Source: RBG-13-68-16 sp041494245 | Lineage (GTDB): Bacteria; Acidobacteriota; Thermoanaerobaculia; Thermoanaerobaculales; Thermoanaerobaculaceae | Length of the DNA: 64,000 bases | Assembly: GCA_041494245.1 (NCBI GenBank) | Contig: JBGQAK010000021.1 | Location: forward strand, 1 to 64,000 | Direction: 5' to 3' | Part shown: one piece after another, positions 50,100 through 58,795 of the stretch | Position numbering within the stretch: the first letter of the stretch is position 1 | Layout: each line of letters opens with the position of its first letter | Program-made: the position numbers and the translations under genes | The notes under the pieces: generated by a model | Databases searched by the model: none | What the model was told of the DNA's origin: nothing | What the model saw: only the letters and a program-made list of their open reading frames with translations

Positions 50100-51674
50100 G
50101 TGCAGGCGGGTTCAGAGAACCACGACGGGGCGCACCGGCTCCCGTTCACGGAGGCCGGCGGCGGCGAGCGGACCGGCCCCGAGGACGTCCGGCGCGCGCC
50201 CGTCGGCGGGCATGAGGCCGCGCATCCAACGGCCGCCGCGGCCGACGTTGCGCGCGAGCGCTACCGGCAGGCGCATGTCGCCCACTGGGACGACGTCGCA
50301 CGCTCCCTCGACCGCTTTCGCGGGTTCGGCGGCGCGTACCACCGGCGCCTAGCGCAGGTGTACCGGAACGTCGTGCCCCCGGGCCGGCGCGTGATCGAGA
50401 TCGGGTGCGGGGAGGGCGACCTCGTGGCCGCGCTGCAACCGTCGTTCGGCGTGGGCGTGGACTTCTCGGGCGAAATGATCCGGCGCGCCACGGCCCGCCA
50501 CCCGGGGCTGCACTTCATCCAGGCCGATGCCCATGATCTCTCCGACCTGGGTGGCGAGTTCGACGCGATCATCCTCTCCGACCTCGTCAACGACGTGTGG
50601 GACGTTCAGGGGGTCCTCCAACAGCTCAAGCCGCTCGTCGCCCGGCACACGCGGGTGTTCATCAACTCCTACAGCCACCTCTGGGAGCTGCCGCTCTCCG
50701 CCGCGGGGCGCCTCGGGATGACGAAGCCCAACCTGCCGCAGAACTGGCTGACCATCGAGGATGTCGTCAACTTGCTGCACCTCACCGGCTTCGAGGTGGT
50801 GCGCCAGTGGCGGGAGGTGCTCTGGCCGCTCCCGACTCCGGTGCTCGCTGGGTTGGCCAACCGTCTCCTGGTCAAGCTCTGGCCGTTCGAGCACCTCGCG
50901 CTCGCGAACTTCGTCGTGGCGCGCGCGCTGCCGCGGCGGAGGAGGGGAGAGCCGGAACCGCCGGTTTCGGTGGTGGTGCCGGCCCGCAACGAGGCGGGCA
51001 ACATCGCCGCCATCCTCGAGCGCACGCCCGAGATGGGCGCGGGCACCGAGATCATCTTCGTGGAGGGCCACTCCAGCGACGGCACCTACGAGGCCATCGA
51101 GAGGGAGATCGGCGCCAACCCGGGCAGGCGCTGCCAGCTTCACCGGCAGACCGGCAAGGGGAAGGGCGATGCCGTGCGCCTCGGGTATGCGCGCGCCTCC
51201 GGTGAGGTGCTCATGATCCTAGACGCGGACCTCACCGTGCCGCCCGAGGAGCTGCCGCGCTTCTACCGGGCGCTGCTCGAAGGCAAGGGCGAGTTCATCA
51301 ACGGCGTCCGGCTCGTCTACCCGATGGAGCAGGAGGCGATGCGCTTCGCCAACCTGCTCGGCAACAAGTTCTTCAGCCTGGCGTTCTCGTGGCTGTTGGG
51401 CCAGCCGATCAAGGACACGCTGTGCGGCACCAAGGTGCTCTGGAAGCAGGACTACGAGGGGATCGCCGCGAACCGGGCGTACTTCGGCGACTTCGACCCG
51501 TTCGGCGACTTCGACCTGCTCTTCGGCGCCGCGAGGCTCGACCTCAAGATCGCAGAGCTGCCGATCCGCTACCGGGAGCGCACCTACGGCACGACCAACA
51601 TCCAGCGCTGGAAGCACGGTTGGATGCTCCTCAGGATGGTTGCCTTCGCTGCCGGGAAGATGAAGTTCGTCTAA
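50100..51674 (+). CDS. Methyltransferase-glycosyltransferase 2 fusion protein
   Basis: A 524-residue protein with two enzymes in one chain. Residues about 60-280 form a class I SAM methyltransferase (motif I VIEIGCGEGDLVAAL, then VGVDFSGEMI, IILSDLVNDVW). Residues about 295-524 form a GT-A family 2 glycosyltransferase like dolichol-phosphate mannosyltransferase: VSVVVPARNEAGNIAAIL, IFVEGHSSDGTYE, and the metal-binding MILDADLTVP, then KDTLCGTKVLWK. A hydrophobic segment separates the halves. GTG 50100 has GAGGAG eight bases upstream. It abuts the next methyltransferase (TAA-ATG). Confidence 0.87.
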   Translation: MQAGSENHDGAHRLPFTEAGGGERTGPEDVRRAPVGGHEAAHPTAAAADVARERYRQAHVAHWDDVARSLDRFRGFGGAYHRRLAQVYRNVVPPGRRVIEIGCGEGDLVAALQPSFGVGVDFSGEMIRRATARHPGLHFIQADAHDLSDLGGEFDAIILSDLVNDVWDVQGVLQQLKPLVARHTRVFINSYSHLWELPLSAAGRLGMTKPNLPQNWLTIEDVVNLLHLTGFEVVRQWREVLWPLPTPVLAGLANRLLVKLWPFEHLALANFVVARALPRRRRGEPEPPVSVVVPARNEAGNIAAILERTPEMGAGTEIIFVEGHSSDGTYEAIEREIGANPGRRCQLHRQTGKGKGDAVRLGYARASGEVLMILDADLTVPPEELPRFYRALLEGKGEFINGVRLVYPMEQEAMRFANLLGNKFFSLAFSWLLGQPIKDTLCGTKVLWKQDYEGIAANRAYFGDFDPFGDFDLLFGAARLDLKIAELPIRYRERTYGTTNIQRWKHGWMLLRMVAFAAGKMKFV

Positions 51675-52496
51675 ATGGGTCTCGCGCACTGGCTCGCTCA
51701 CCCCGCAACACGCGGTATGGATCTGGACGACCCACGCACGAGCGATCTGCGGCGCGCGATCGTCAGCAAAAAGGCTTTCCTGCGCCGTATCTACACGGAG
51801 TGGCACCAGGCCCTGTTGGCGGCTCTGCCAGCCGGAAACGAGCCCGTACTGGAGGTCGGTTCGGGTGCCGGTTTTCTTGAGAAGTCCCTTCCTGGCGCGA
51901 TTACCTCGGAAGTCTTCGTTCTGCCCGGCGTGCGGGCGGTACTGGACGGAAGCGCCTTGCCGTTCTTGGCTGGCTCTCTCCGTGGCATCGTGATGACCGA
52001 CGTCCTCCATCACGTGCCGCGGCCGCGCGCTTTCTTTTCCGAGGCCGCGTGCTGCCTGCAGGCGGGTGGTGTCGTGGCGATGGTCGAGCCGTGGAACACG
52101 CCATGGTCGCGCTTCGTGTACCGCTATCTGCACCACGAGCCGTTTGACGCCCAGGCGGAGTCGTGGGAGTTCCCGGCTACGGGGCCGTTGTCCGGGGCGA
52201 ATGGAGCGCTACCCTGGATCCTCTTCGGGCGCGACCGGGACAGGTTCGAGGCTGAGTTTCCCGAGCTGCGCATTCGGTCCATTACACCGACGATGCCGTT
52301 CTCCTACCTCCTTTCCGGCGGGTTTTCGAGGTTCACCTTTGCGACGGCGTGGAGCGGGCGCGCCTGGCGGCGGCTCGAGACGCTGCTCCGCCCGTGTGAC
52401 CGGCACCTCGCGATGTTCGCCGTGATCGTCCTCGAAAAGGTCTCCCCGCGGTGGCGGTCGGGCGGCTTAGCTCTTTCCTCGAAAACTGGACCATGA
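51675..52496 (+). CDS. Class I SAM-dependent methyltransferase
   Basis: A 273-residue methyltransferase of the type-11-like group. Motif I is VLEVGSGAGFLEKSL (about residues 57-71), followed by VMTDVLHHVPRPRAFFSEAA and GGVVAMVEPWNTP. The ATG follows the preceding TAA without a gap, so it is in the same operon as the methyltransferase-GT2 fusion, and glycolipid or surface-sugar methylation is the natural guess. Substrate unknown. Confidence 0.84.
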   Translation: MGLAHWLAHPATRGMDLDDPRTSDLRRAIVSKKAFLRRIYTEWHQALLAALPAGNEPVLEVGSGAGFLEKSLPGAITSEVFVLPGVRAVLDGSALPFLAGSLRGIVMTDVLHHVPRPRAFFSEAACCLQAGGVVAMVEPWNTPWSRFVYRYLHHEPFDAQAESWEFPATGPLSGANGALPWILFGRDRDRFEAEFPELRIRSITPTMPFSYLLSGGFSRFTFATAWSGRAWRRLETLLRPCDRHLAMFAVIVLEKVSPRWRSGGLALSSKTGP

Positions 52497-52550
52497 AAGA
52501 CTTGAGGAGGAGCACGAGGTGAGGGTGACGTTGCGGGCGAGCGGAGACAG

Positions 52551-55136
52551 TTGACCCCCGAAGCCGGGGAGGGGTTGGAAAGGTTCGGCGCGACTCTGAA
52601 CGCGGATCCCAGAGAGGCAGAAGAGACCGAGGCTGCGCCGCAGGGCCTCGCCGGGCCGTGGCGCCAGGGCAAGCTCCTGCTCGTGGCGCTGGCGGCCTAT
52701 GGGGCCTTCCTCTGGTTCTTCCGTCCGGTCAATCCCTTCGAGTGGGACGAGCTGCTTGCACAACGCGCGGTGATCAAGTACGACGTCGCCACCCACTCGC
52801 CGCAGCCTCCCGGCTCCCCGGCGTACATCGGCGCCGCCAAGGCCGTGAACTTCCTTGTGCACGATCCCCTGCAGGCGCTCCAGATCGTGGGCATCCTCGC
52901 CGCGCTCGCGGCGGTGGCCGCCACCTGGGCCCTGGCGCGGCGCCTGGGTGCGCCACCTGCGCTGGCGGCGGGGGCGGCGGGCGTGGTGGCCGCGAGCCCG
53001 GAGTTCTTCTTCATGGCCGTGGTGGGGACCTCGGACATGGCGGGGACGGCCTCCGGGGCGGTGGCCGCCCTCGCCCTAGTGGCTGCGGCACAGAACCCCG
53101 CGCTGCTGCCGCTCGCTGGGGCCGTGTGCGGGGTCGCGGTCGGCATCCGGCCGCAGAACCTGCCAGCCTACCTCCCTGCGCTGATCTGGGCGCTGACCCA
53201 GGGCGTGCGGGGCCGCCGCTGGGGCCGGCTCGTCGTCGGCGCGCTCGTCGGGCTCGCCGTGACGGCTGCGGCGTGGGTACCGGCGATCCTCGTCACCGGG
53301 CCGCAGCGCTGGTGGTGGGCGGTCACCAACCACGTCCGCTACATGGGCGCGATCGAGACACCGCTGCACCTGCCGAAGGCGCACCTCACCGACATCCTGC
53401 AATACTGGTTCCTGAACTCCTTCGTGGACTGGAAGTTCGCGGCCCCGCTCTGGCTGCTGATCGTGGTGGGCATCGTCGTCCTCGTCCGATCGGGACGCGG
53501 GAAACTCGCCGCCCTCGCCGGCTCTTCGGCCGGGCTGTACCTCGCCGGCGCTCTGTTCACCCTCAACGAGACCGTTTCCCTGCGCTACATGCTCCCGGCG
53601 GTTCCTTTCCTGGCGATCCTGGCCGCGGGCGGACTTGCCGCCGCCAACACGGTCGTGAGGCGAGCGGTCGGGACGCTCCTGGTCTTGTGGTGCGTCGTGG
53701 TGGTGGCGTGGGCCTCGCCGGCGTACCGTGAGCGCCTGAAGCCCTCTCCCGTCTGGGCGGCCCTCACCTGGATCCGGGAGCACTGCGACCCGGGCGGGAC
53801 GAAGATCGTGTACGACGGGGCCGTCACGCCTCAGATCGATTACGTCCTGGGCAGCAACGGCTACCAGATCGTCGAGATGGGCAAGGCCACGCTCTTCGAC
53901 GCGTCGGCGCAGCCCGGGGAGCAGACGCTGTTCGTGACCCCGCTGCCCGTTCCCGGGGCGGAGCTGCTGTTCGAGGCCCGCCACGACACCAAACGCGTCG
54001 TCCAGCTCGCGTGGGGACGATACGAGTCGTGCGCCGTGAGCCGCGTGCCGAGCGCGGCGCCGGTCTTCTCCCCCGAGTGGCAGCTCCGCAAGGACGGGTG
54101 GCAGCTCTTCGGGACCGGGCGCATCAACCTTCCGCTCGGATCCAGGCCCGCCCTCGTGAGGCTGTGCGCGGGCTGGGACACGATCACGCTGAAGCGCCCG
54201 GGCGGCGCCGTGGAGACCATCAAGCCCACGGAGTGCGTGATGGTGCCGCTGCAGCCCGGTCCGACAGGTGTGCTGGCGGTGAGCGCTCCGAAGGACTCCG
54301 CCACGCTGATCCCGCCAATCCAGCTCCTGCCGATGGCGGCGCTCGAATCGAAGGAGTTCCAGGCGCCGGCGTTCATGGTGCCCCAGGTGGCCCACATGGC
54401 CGGCTTCCGCTCGTCGTTCTGGCGCACCGACCTCGTGCTGATCAACCTGCAGAAGCACCCGCTGCCGGTGGCGGCCGTGTTTCTCCCGACCGGAAAGGAC
54501 AACGTGACCGGAGCGAGGGCCGGCACGACCCTGGAGCCCGGTCAGGTGCTGGTCGTGCCCGACGTGCTGACGCTCCCGCAGTTCCAAGGGCTGGGCAAGC
54601 TCGGCGCCATGATCGTTTGGGCCGACCCGCCGGGCCGCTGCGCGGGAGCCAGCTGCGACTTCCTGGTGCTCTCGAGAACGTACAACATGAGCGCCGGTCC
54701 GGGCGCATGGCGCGCCGACGAGTGGCTGCCCGGGGTCGCCCCCGCGTCCGCGCTGCGCTGGGGGGAGAAGGCGACCTTCAGCCACATCAGCAGGAACAAC
54801 GCGATGGGGATGAGCGTCGGGGTTGCGTCGTGGTCGGAAGTGCCGGTGAGGGTGAGGGTGCGGGTCCTCGACAAGGCAGGCGCGACGGTCGAGGACCGCG
54901 CGCTGGAGCTGGGGCGTTTCGGGCACCTCCACGTGGCGCTGGACGCGGTCGTCAACGACGGTCGCCTGGAGGTCGAGGTCGTCGCGCCGAGGGCAGGCGC
55001 GATGGTCGTGCCCTACCTCTCGATGGTGGACGAGAGCACGGGCCTGCCCACCCATCACCTTCCAGACTCCATGCCGGCGCGCACGCCGCCCGAACGGCTG
55101 CCGCTGCCGGCTCCGTCGGCCGCCCCGAAGAGCTGA
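52551..55136 (+). CDS. Large GT39-like membrane protein with C-terminal beta domain
   Basis: An 861-residue protein. Ten or more transmembrane helices (residues about 45-400) with an early periplasmic EWDE (residues about 64-67) and PGSPAY motif recall the PMT/ArnT-like GT-C glycosyltransferases that use polyprenyl-phosphate sugars. From about residue 580 to the end lies a soluble beta-rich domain (WRTDLVLINLQKHPLPVAAV, HISRNNAMGMSVGVASWSE, GHLHVALDAVVNDGRLEVEV, YLSMVDESTG) like that of the 656-residue neighbour. The TTG start at 52551 has GGAG four bases upstream; no other upstream start is in frame. Confidence 0.75.
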   Translation: MTPEAGEGLERFGATLNADPREAEETEAAPQGLAGPWRQGKLLLVALAAYGAFLWFFRPVNPFEWDELLAQRAVIKYDVATHSPQPPGSPAYIGAAKAVNFLVHDPLQALQIVGILAALAAVAATWALARRLGAPPALAAGAAGVVAASPEFFFMAVVGTSDMAGTASGAVAALALVAAAQNPALLPLAGAVCGVAVGIRPQNLPAYLPALIWALTQGVRGRRWGRLVVGALVGLAVTAAAWVPAILVTGPQRWWWAVTNHVRYMGAIETPLHLPKAHLTDILQYWFLNSFVDWKFAAPLWLLIVVGIVVLVRSGRGKLAALAGSSAGLYLAGALFTLNETVSLRYMLPAVPFLAILAAGGLAAANTVVRRAVGTLLVLWCVVVVAWASPAYRERLKPSPVWAALTWIREHCDPGGTKIVYDGAVTPQIDYVLGSNGYQIVEMGKATLFDASAQPGEQTLFVTPLPVPGAELLFEARHDTKRVVQLAWGRYESCAVSRVPSAAPVFSPEWQLRKDGWQLFGTGRINLPLGSRPALVRLCAGWDTITLKRPGGAVETIKPTECVMVPLQPGPTGVLAVSAPKDSATLIPPIQLLPMAALESKEFQAPAFMVPQVAHMAGFRSSFWRTDLVLINLQKHPLPVAAVFLPTGKDNVTGARAGTTLEPGQVLVVPDVLTLPQFQGLGKLGAMIVWADPPGRCAGASCDFLVLSRTYNMSAGPGAWRADEWLPGVAPASALRWGEKATFSHISRNNAMGMSVGVASWSEVPVRVRVRVLDKAGATVEDRALELGRFGHLHVALDAVVNDGRLEVEVVAPRAGAMVVPYLSMVDESTGLPTHHLPDSMPARTPPERLPLPAPSAAPKS

Positions 55137-55194
55137 ACCCTGCGCTCCCGTTGAAGCGGCGGTGCTACCCTGCGGCCGCGTTGGAGGATCTCCG

Positions 55195-56820
55195 TTGGAG
55201 GGTGCGAACTTCTCAGTGCGGTCCGAGCAAGGCGTTCGGGATGGTCACTCGCGGAAGGCTTGGCCGGAGCTCCTCTGTCTGGCTTTGGCCTTCCTGGCTT
55301 TTCTGGGTGTCGCACGCCGCTTCTCCACCGACGTGGCGGGCGGATCCGACTCGTGGGGCTACGTCTCCGAGGCGGTGAGGCTGAGCCAGGGGCGCTTCTA
55401 CGAGCGCGAGCGCGTGCTCTCGCCGTTCGGGCTGCCGGAGAACGCCGCTCTCACCCACCCGCTTGCCTACGTGGAGAAGGGCCGGGATGGAACGGTCCCC
55501 ACGTACCCCTTCGGCTACCCGCTGCTGATGGCGATCGTGGTCAAGCTGCTGAGCGTCCAGGCGGCGTTCTGGGTCACCCCCCTCCTGGCGGCAGGCACGG
55601 TCGTGCTGACGTACCGGCTCGGGCGGGCAGCCCTGGGGCGGGCCGGGGGCGCGGTGGCCGCGCTGCTGCTGGCGGTCCTGCCGAACTTCCTGTGGGGCGC
55701 GTTTCAGCCGTTGAGCGACGTGCCGGCGGCGTTCTTCTGCGCGTTGACTCTTGTGGCGTTGCTCGCGGTGCCTCCGGGTGTGGTGGGTGACGCGCTGCTT
55801 GCAGGGGCGCTCGGTTTCGGCGTGTGGGTCCGGCCCAACATGGGCCTCCTGGTGGGCATCGTGGCCGTGTGGCTGCTGGCGCGGCGGGAGTGGCGGCGCC
55901 TCGTCCACGTGGCGCTCATGCTCGCGCCCTTCCTGCTGGTTGAGGCTCTGATCAACGCGCACCTCTTCGGCGCGCCGTGGCGAACCGGCTACGGTGAGCT
56001 TCCCCTCGGCGGGCCGCTGGCGGAAATCCTTGCGCGCGGGGGACACCACCTGCAGCACCTGAACGCGCAGCAGGCCGGCGCAGGGCTGCTGCTGTTCGCG
56101 CTTGCCCTGGTCTGGAACCGGATCGCGGCCGCGCGCCGGATCCTCCTTGCCGGGGTGTTCGCCGCCTTCCTCGGCTTCTTCGCCGCCTACCGGATCGACG
56201 GCGCGTGGTGGTACTTCAGGTTCCTCGTGCCCGCGGTGCCGGCCGTGGCCGTCCTTGAGGCCGGGTTCCTCATCCGCCTGACCGGCCCGGGGCGCCTGCG
56301 GCTGGTGCGAGCGGCGGCGGTCGCCGTCATGACCCTGTTGCTCGTACGTGGCTCGCTCCGATTCGCCGAGAAGAACGGCGTTTTCATTTGCGCAGAAGGC
56401 GAGCGAAGGTATCCGAGGGCTGCGGAGCTCGTGGCGCGGCGAGTGGAGCAGCCGGCGCTCGTGCTTGCCATGCAGCACAGCGGTTCCCTGCGTTTCTACG
56501 CCGGCATTCAAACGGCGCGCTACGACCTCCGCTCTCCGCAGGAGCTGCGGGCCGCCCTGGACGGTGTGGCCCGGGCCGGCGCCAGGCCGTACCTGCTCGT
56601 GGAGAACTCGGAGGTGCAGCGAATCCGTGAGGGCGACAGGGCGTTCCTCCTGGAGGGAGCGGACGAGCTCGGGTTCATCGAGCCCAACCGCGTGACGCTC
56701 TTCCGCCTGCACGTTCCAGTACCTCTCGGGCCGACGCCGGCGCCCCCAGGCGCGCGGGAAGGGGCCACGACGATCCCCGACGGCGCGGCGGGGGGGGAGG
56801 GTAGGGCATGGGCTCCGTGA
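55195..56820 (+). CDS. GT39-like membrane protein
   Basis: A 541-residue integral membrane protein, third glycosyltransferase-like gene in the region. About nine to ten helices begin with LLCLALAFLAFLGVARRF. The first external loop has GSDSWGYVSEA and further TYPFGYPLLMAIVVKLL, as in GT-C enzymes that act on polyprenyl-linked sugars. Unlike its two neighbours it lacks the extra C-terminal beta domain. TTG 55195 has GGAGGA six bases upstream. It overlaps the HAD phosphatase gene by 13 bases. Confidence 0.78.
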   Translation: MEGANFSVRSEQGVRDGHSRKAWPELLCLALAFLAFLGVARRFSTDVAGGSDSWGYVSEAVRLSQGRFYERERVLSPFGLPENAALTHPLAYVEKGRDGTVPTYPFGYPLLMAIVVKLLSVQAAFWVTPLLAAGTVVLTYRLGRAALGRAGGAVAALLLAVLPNFLWGAFQPLSDVPAAFFCALTLVALLAVPPGVVGDALLAGALGFGVWVRPNMGLLVGIVAVWLLARREWRRLVHVALMLAPFLLVEALINAHLFGAPWRTGYGELPLGGPLAEILARGGHHLQHLNAQQAGAGLLLFALALVWNRIAAARRILLAGVFAAFLGFFAAYRIDGAWWYFRFLVPAVPAVAVLEAGFLIRLTGPGRLRLVRAAAVAVMTLLLVRGSLRFAEKNGVFICAEGERRYPRAAELVARRVEQPALVLAMQHSGSLRFYAGIQTARYDLRSPQELRAALDGVARAGARPYLLVENSEVQRIREGDRAFLLEGADELGFIEPNRVTLFRLHVPVPLGPTPAPPGAREGATTIPDGAAGGEGRAWAP

Positions 56821-57497
56821 TCGTCCGGCCGGCGGCGGTTGTTTTCGATCTCGACGGCACGCTGGCGGACTCGTTTGCGGCCATCCGCGAGGCGCTCAAC
56901 GCCGCGCTGCGCGAGCACGGCCTGCCGGAGCGGGACCTCCCCTGGGTGAGGACCCATGTCGGCCGCGGCGCAGTCGAGCTGCTGCGCGACGCGGTGGGCG
57001 CCGACCGCGACGAGGCCTTCCGGCGGGCGGTGGGCGCGCGCTTCGGGGCCGTCTACCGGGAGATCTACCTGGAGCAGACCCCGCCGATGCCGGGGGCGGG
57101 CGAGGTGCTCGAGCTGGTCGCTGCGACGACCCTCGGCAAGGTTGCGGTGGTCTCCAACAAGTACGAGGACCTGTGCCGCGGGTGGCTCGCCCGCTGGGGG
57201 CTCGCGCCCCACGTCGCGGTGGTCGTCGGGCCGGACACCTACGGCGTACGCAAGCCGGACCCCGGTACGGTGCTGCCGGCGCTCGAAGGGTTCGGCGTCC
57301 AGCCGGGGGACGCCCTCATGGTCGGGGACATGGAGATCGACGTAAGCACCGCCAACGCGGCCGGCATCCCGGCGGTGGCGGTTCACGCGGACAATGGCGT
57401 TGCAGGGGCGCTGCTGGCGGCGGGGGCGGTCGCCGTGCTCGACACCCTGCACGAGCTGCGGCCCTGGCTCGCGCGGCACGGCACCGGCTGGCGGTAA
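56808..57497 (+). CDS. HAD-family phosphatase (phosphoglycolate phosphatase-like)
   Basis: A 229-residue HAD hydrolase. Motif I VVFDLDGTLADSF with the nucleophile Asp near residue 14, motif II VVSNK, motif III Lys in VRKPDPGTV, and motif IV ALMVGDMEIDV are all present. The helical cap is of the Gph/beta-phosphoglucomutase type. Phosphoglycolate is the likely substrate but others fit. GGAGGG lies just upstream of the ATG, which overlaps the preceding membrane gene. Confidence 0.86.
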   Translation: MGSVIVRPAAVVFDLDGTLADSFAAIREALNAALREHGLPERDLPWVRTHVGRGAVELLRDAVGADRDEAFRRAVGARFGAVYREIYLEQTPPMPGAGEVLELVAATTLGKVAVVSNKYEDLCRGWLARWGLAPHVAVVVGPDTYGVRKPDPGTVLPALEGFGVQPGDALMVGDMEIDVSTANAAGIPAVAVHADNGVAGALLAAGAVAVLDTLHELRPWLARHGTGWR

Positions 57498-57522
57498 CAT
57501 GGTCTGCGAGAGGGGCGGCTTG

Positions 57523-58617
57523 ATGGGTGAACGGCTGCGCGTGGCGTTGGTGTTCGGTGGGCGGTCAGGTGAGCATGAGGTATCGATCGTCTCCGCACGC
57601 TCGGTGGCAGCAGCCCTCGACCACGACCGCTATGATGTGATTCCCATGGCCATCGACCGGGCCGGTCTGTGGGCCGACCCCGAAACGGCGGCTCGTGTGC
57701 TCGCCAAGGCCGGCGCGAAGCCGGACCTCGCACCGGCCTTCTCGGGCACGCTGCGCCTGGACCGGCGACTGCTCGAAGGCGGCATCGCCGTCGTGCTGCC
57801 CGTCCTGCACGGGCCGTTCGGCGAGGACGGGACCATCCAGGGGCTGTGCGAGATGCTGGACCTGGCGTACGTGGGGTGCGACGTCACGGCGAGCGCCGTG
57901 ACCATGGACAAGGTGGTGAGCAAGAAGCTGTTCCGCGAGGCCGGCCTTCCCACGCCGCGGTTCGCGACGGTGACGGTCGTCGAGTGGGCCAGGCAGCGCG
58001 CCGCCTGCGAGGGGCGCTGCCTCGAGCTGCCGCTCCCGCTGTTCGTGAAGCCGGCCCGGCTGGGCTCCTCGGTGGGCATCAGCAAGGTGAAGGAGGCACG
58101 CCAGCTCGCGGCGGCGGTCGAGGCGGCCTTTGCCTACGACGACCTGCTGATCGTGGAGGAGGGGATCCCGGCCCGGGAGATCGAGCTCGCCGTGCTGGGA
58201 GGAGACCCGCCGTTTGCGAGCGTGCCCGGCGAGGTCATCCCCGGCCACGAGTTCTACGACTACGCCGACAAGTACCTCGACGATGACTGCCAGCTGCTGG
58301 CGCCGGCGGTGCTCGAGCCCGGCCAGGTCGCTGAGGTGCAGCGGCTGGCGCTCGCCGGTTTTGCGGCGCTGGGCTGCGAGGGCATGGCCAGGGTGGACTT
58401 CCTGCTCGACCGCCGCGACGGCCGCTTCCTGCTCAGCGAGCTCAACTCGATCCCTGGTTTCACCTCGATCTCGATGTACCCGCGCCTGATGGGTCTCTCC
58501 GGCGTGAGCTACCCCGAGCTGCTGGACAGACTGATTTCCCTGGCGCTCGCCCGCCGCGAGCGTCGCCGGCGCTTCGCCGAGGCCGCGCTGCGCCCGTTCT
58601 CCGAGCGCTCCCGCTGA
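57523..58617 (+). CDS. ddl: D-alanine--D-alanine ligase
   Basis: ATP-grasp ligase that makes the D-Ala-D-Ala dipeptide of peptidoglycan; cytosolic, 364 residues. Markers: VALVFGGRSGEHEVSIVSA, PVLHGPFGEDGTIQGL, VKPARLGSSVGISKV, MARVDFLLDRRDGRFLLSELNSIPGFT (core LLSELNSIPGFT) with metal ligands, and SMYPRLMGLSG. The omega-loop region AVLGGDPPFASVPGEVIPG with YDYADKYLDDD indicates the DdlA-like length class. ATG 57523 with GAGGGG upstream is preferred over ATG 57499. Confidence 0.95.
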   Translation: MGERLRVALVFGGRSGEHEVSIVSARSVAAALDHDRYDVIPMAIDRAGLWADPETAARVLAKAGAKPDLAPAFSGTLRLDRRLLEGGIAVVLPVLHGPFGEDGTIQGLCEMLDLAYVGCDVTASAVTMDKVVSKKLFREAGLPTPRFATVTVVEWARQRAACEGRCLELPLPLFVKPARLGSSVGISKVKEARQLAAAVEAAFAYDDLLIVEEGIPAREIELAVLGGDPPFASVPGEVIPGHEFYDYADKYLDDDCQLLAPAVLEPGQVAEVQRLALAGFAALGCEGMARVDFLLDRRDGRFLLSELNSIPGFTSISMYPRLMGLSGVSYPELLDRLISLALARRERRRRFAEAALRPFSERSR

Positions 58618-58641
58618 CAGACCGGGGGTCGTGTCTCGCGC

Positions 58642-58682
58642 CTCGGGGTTCGCGCGTGCTTCGGCGAGCCGCAAACCCCGAG
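58642..58682 (+). terminator. Hairpin after ddl
   Basis: CTCGGGGTT (58642-58650) pairs with AACCCCGAG (58674-58682) around a 23-base loop. No U-tract, so a weak candidate. Confidence 0.4.
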
Positions 58683-58715
58683 CGCCAAGCCCTTAGATCC
58701 GGACTCATGACAGCC

Positions 58716-58744
58716 TTGATTGTGGCCGGCCGGCCGGGTAGGAT
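58716..58744 (+). promoter_or_regulatory. Promoter of maeB
   Basis: TTGATT (58716-58721), 17-base spacer, TAGGAT (58739-58744). The leader of about 45 bases ends with the ribosome site GAGGAGGAAATC before the ATG. Confidence 0.6.
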
Positions 58745-58795
58745 GCACCTTGTGAATTTGTTCATTAGCGCCCCCCGGCGGGCGAGGAGGAAATC

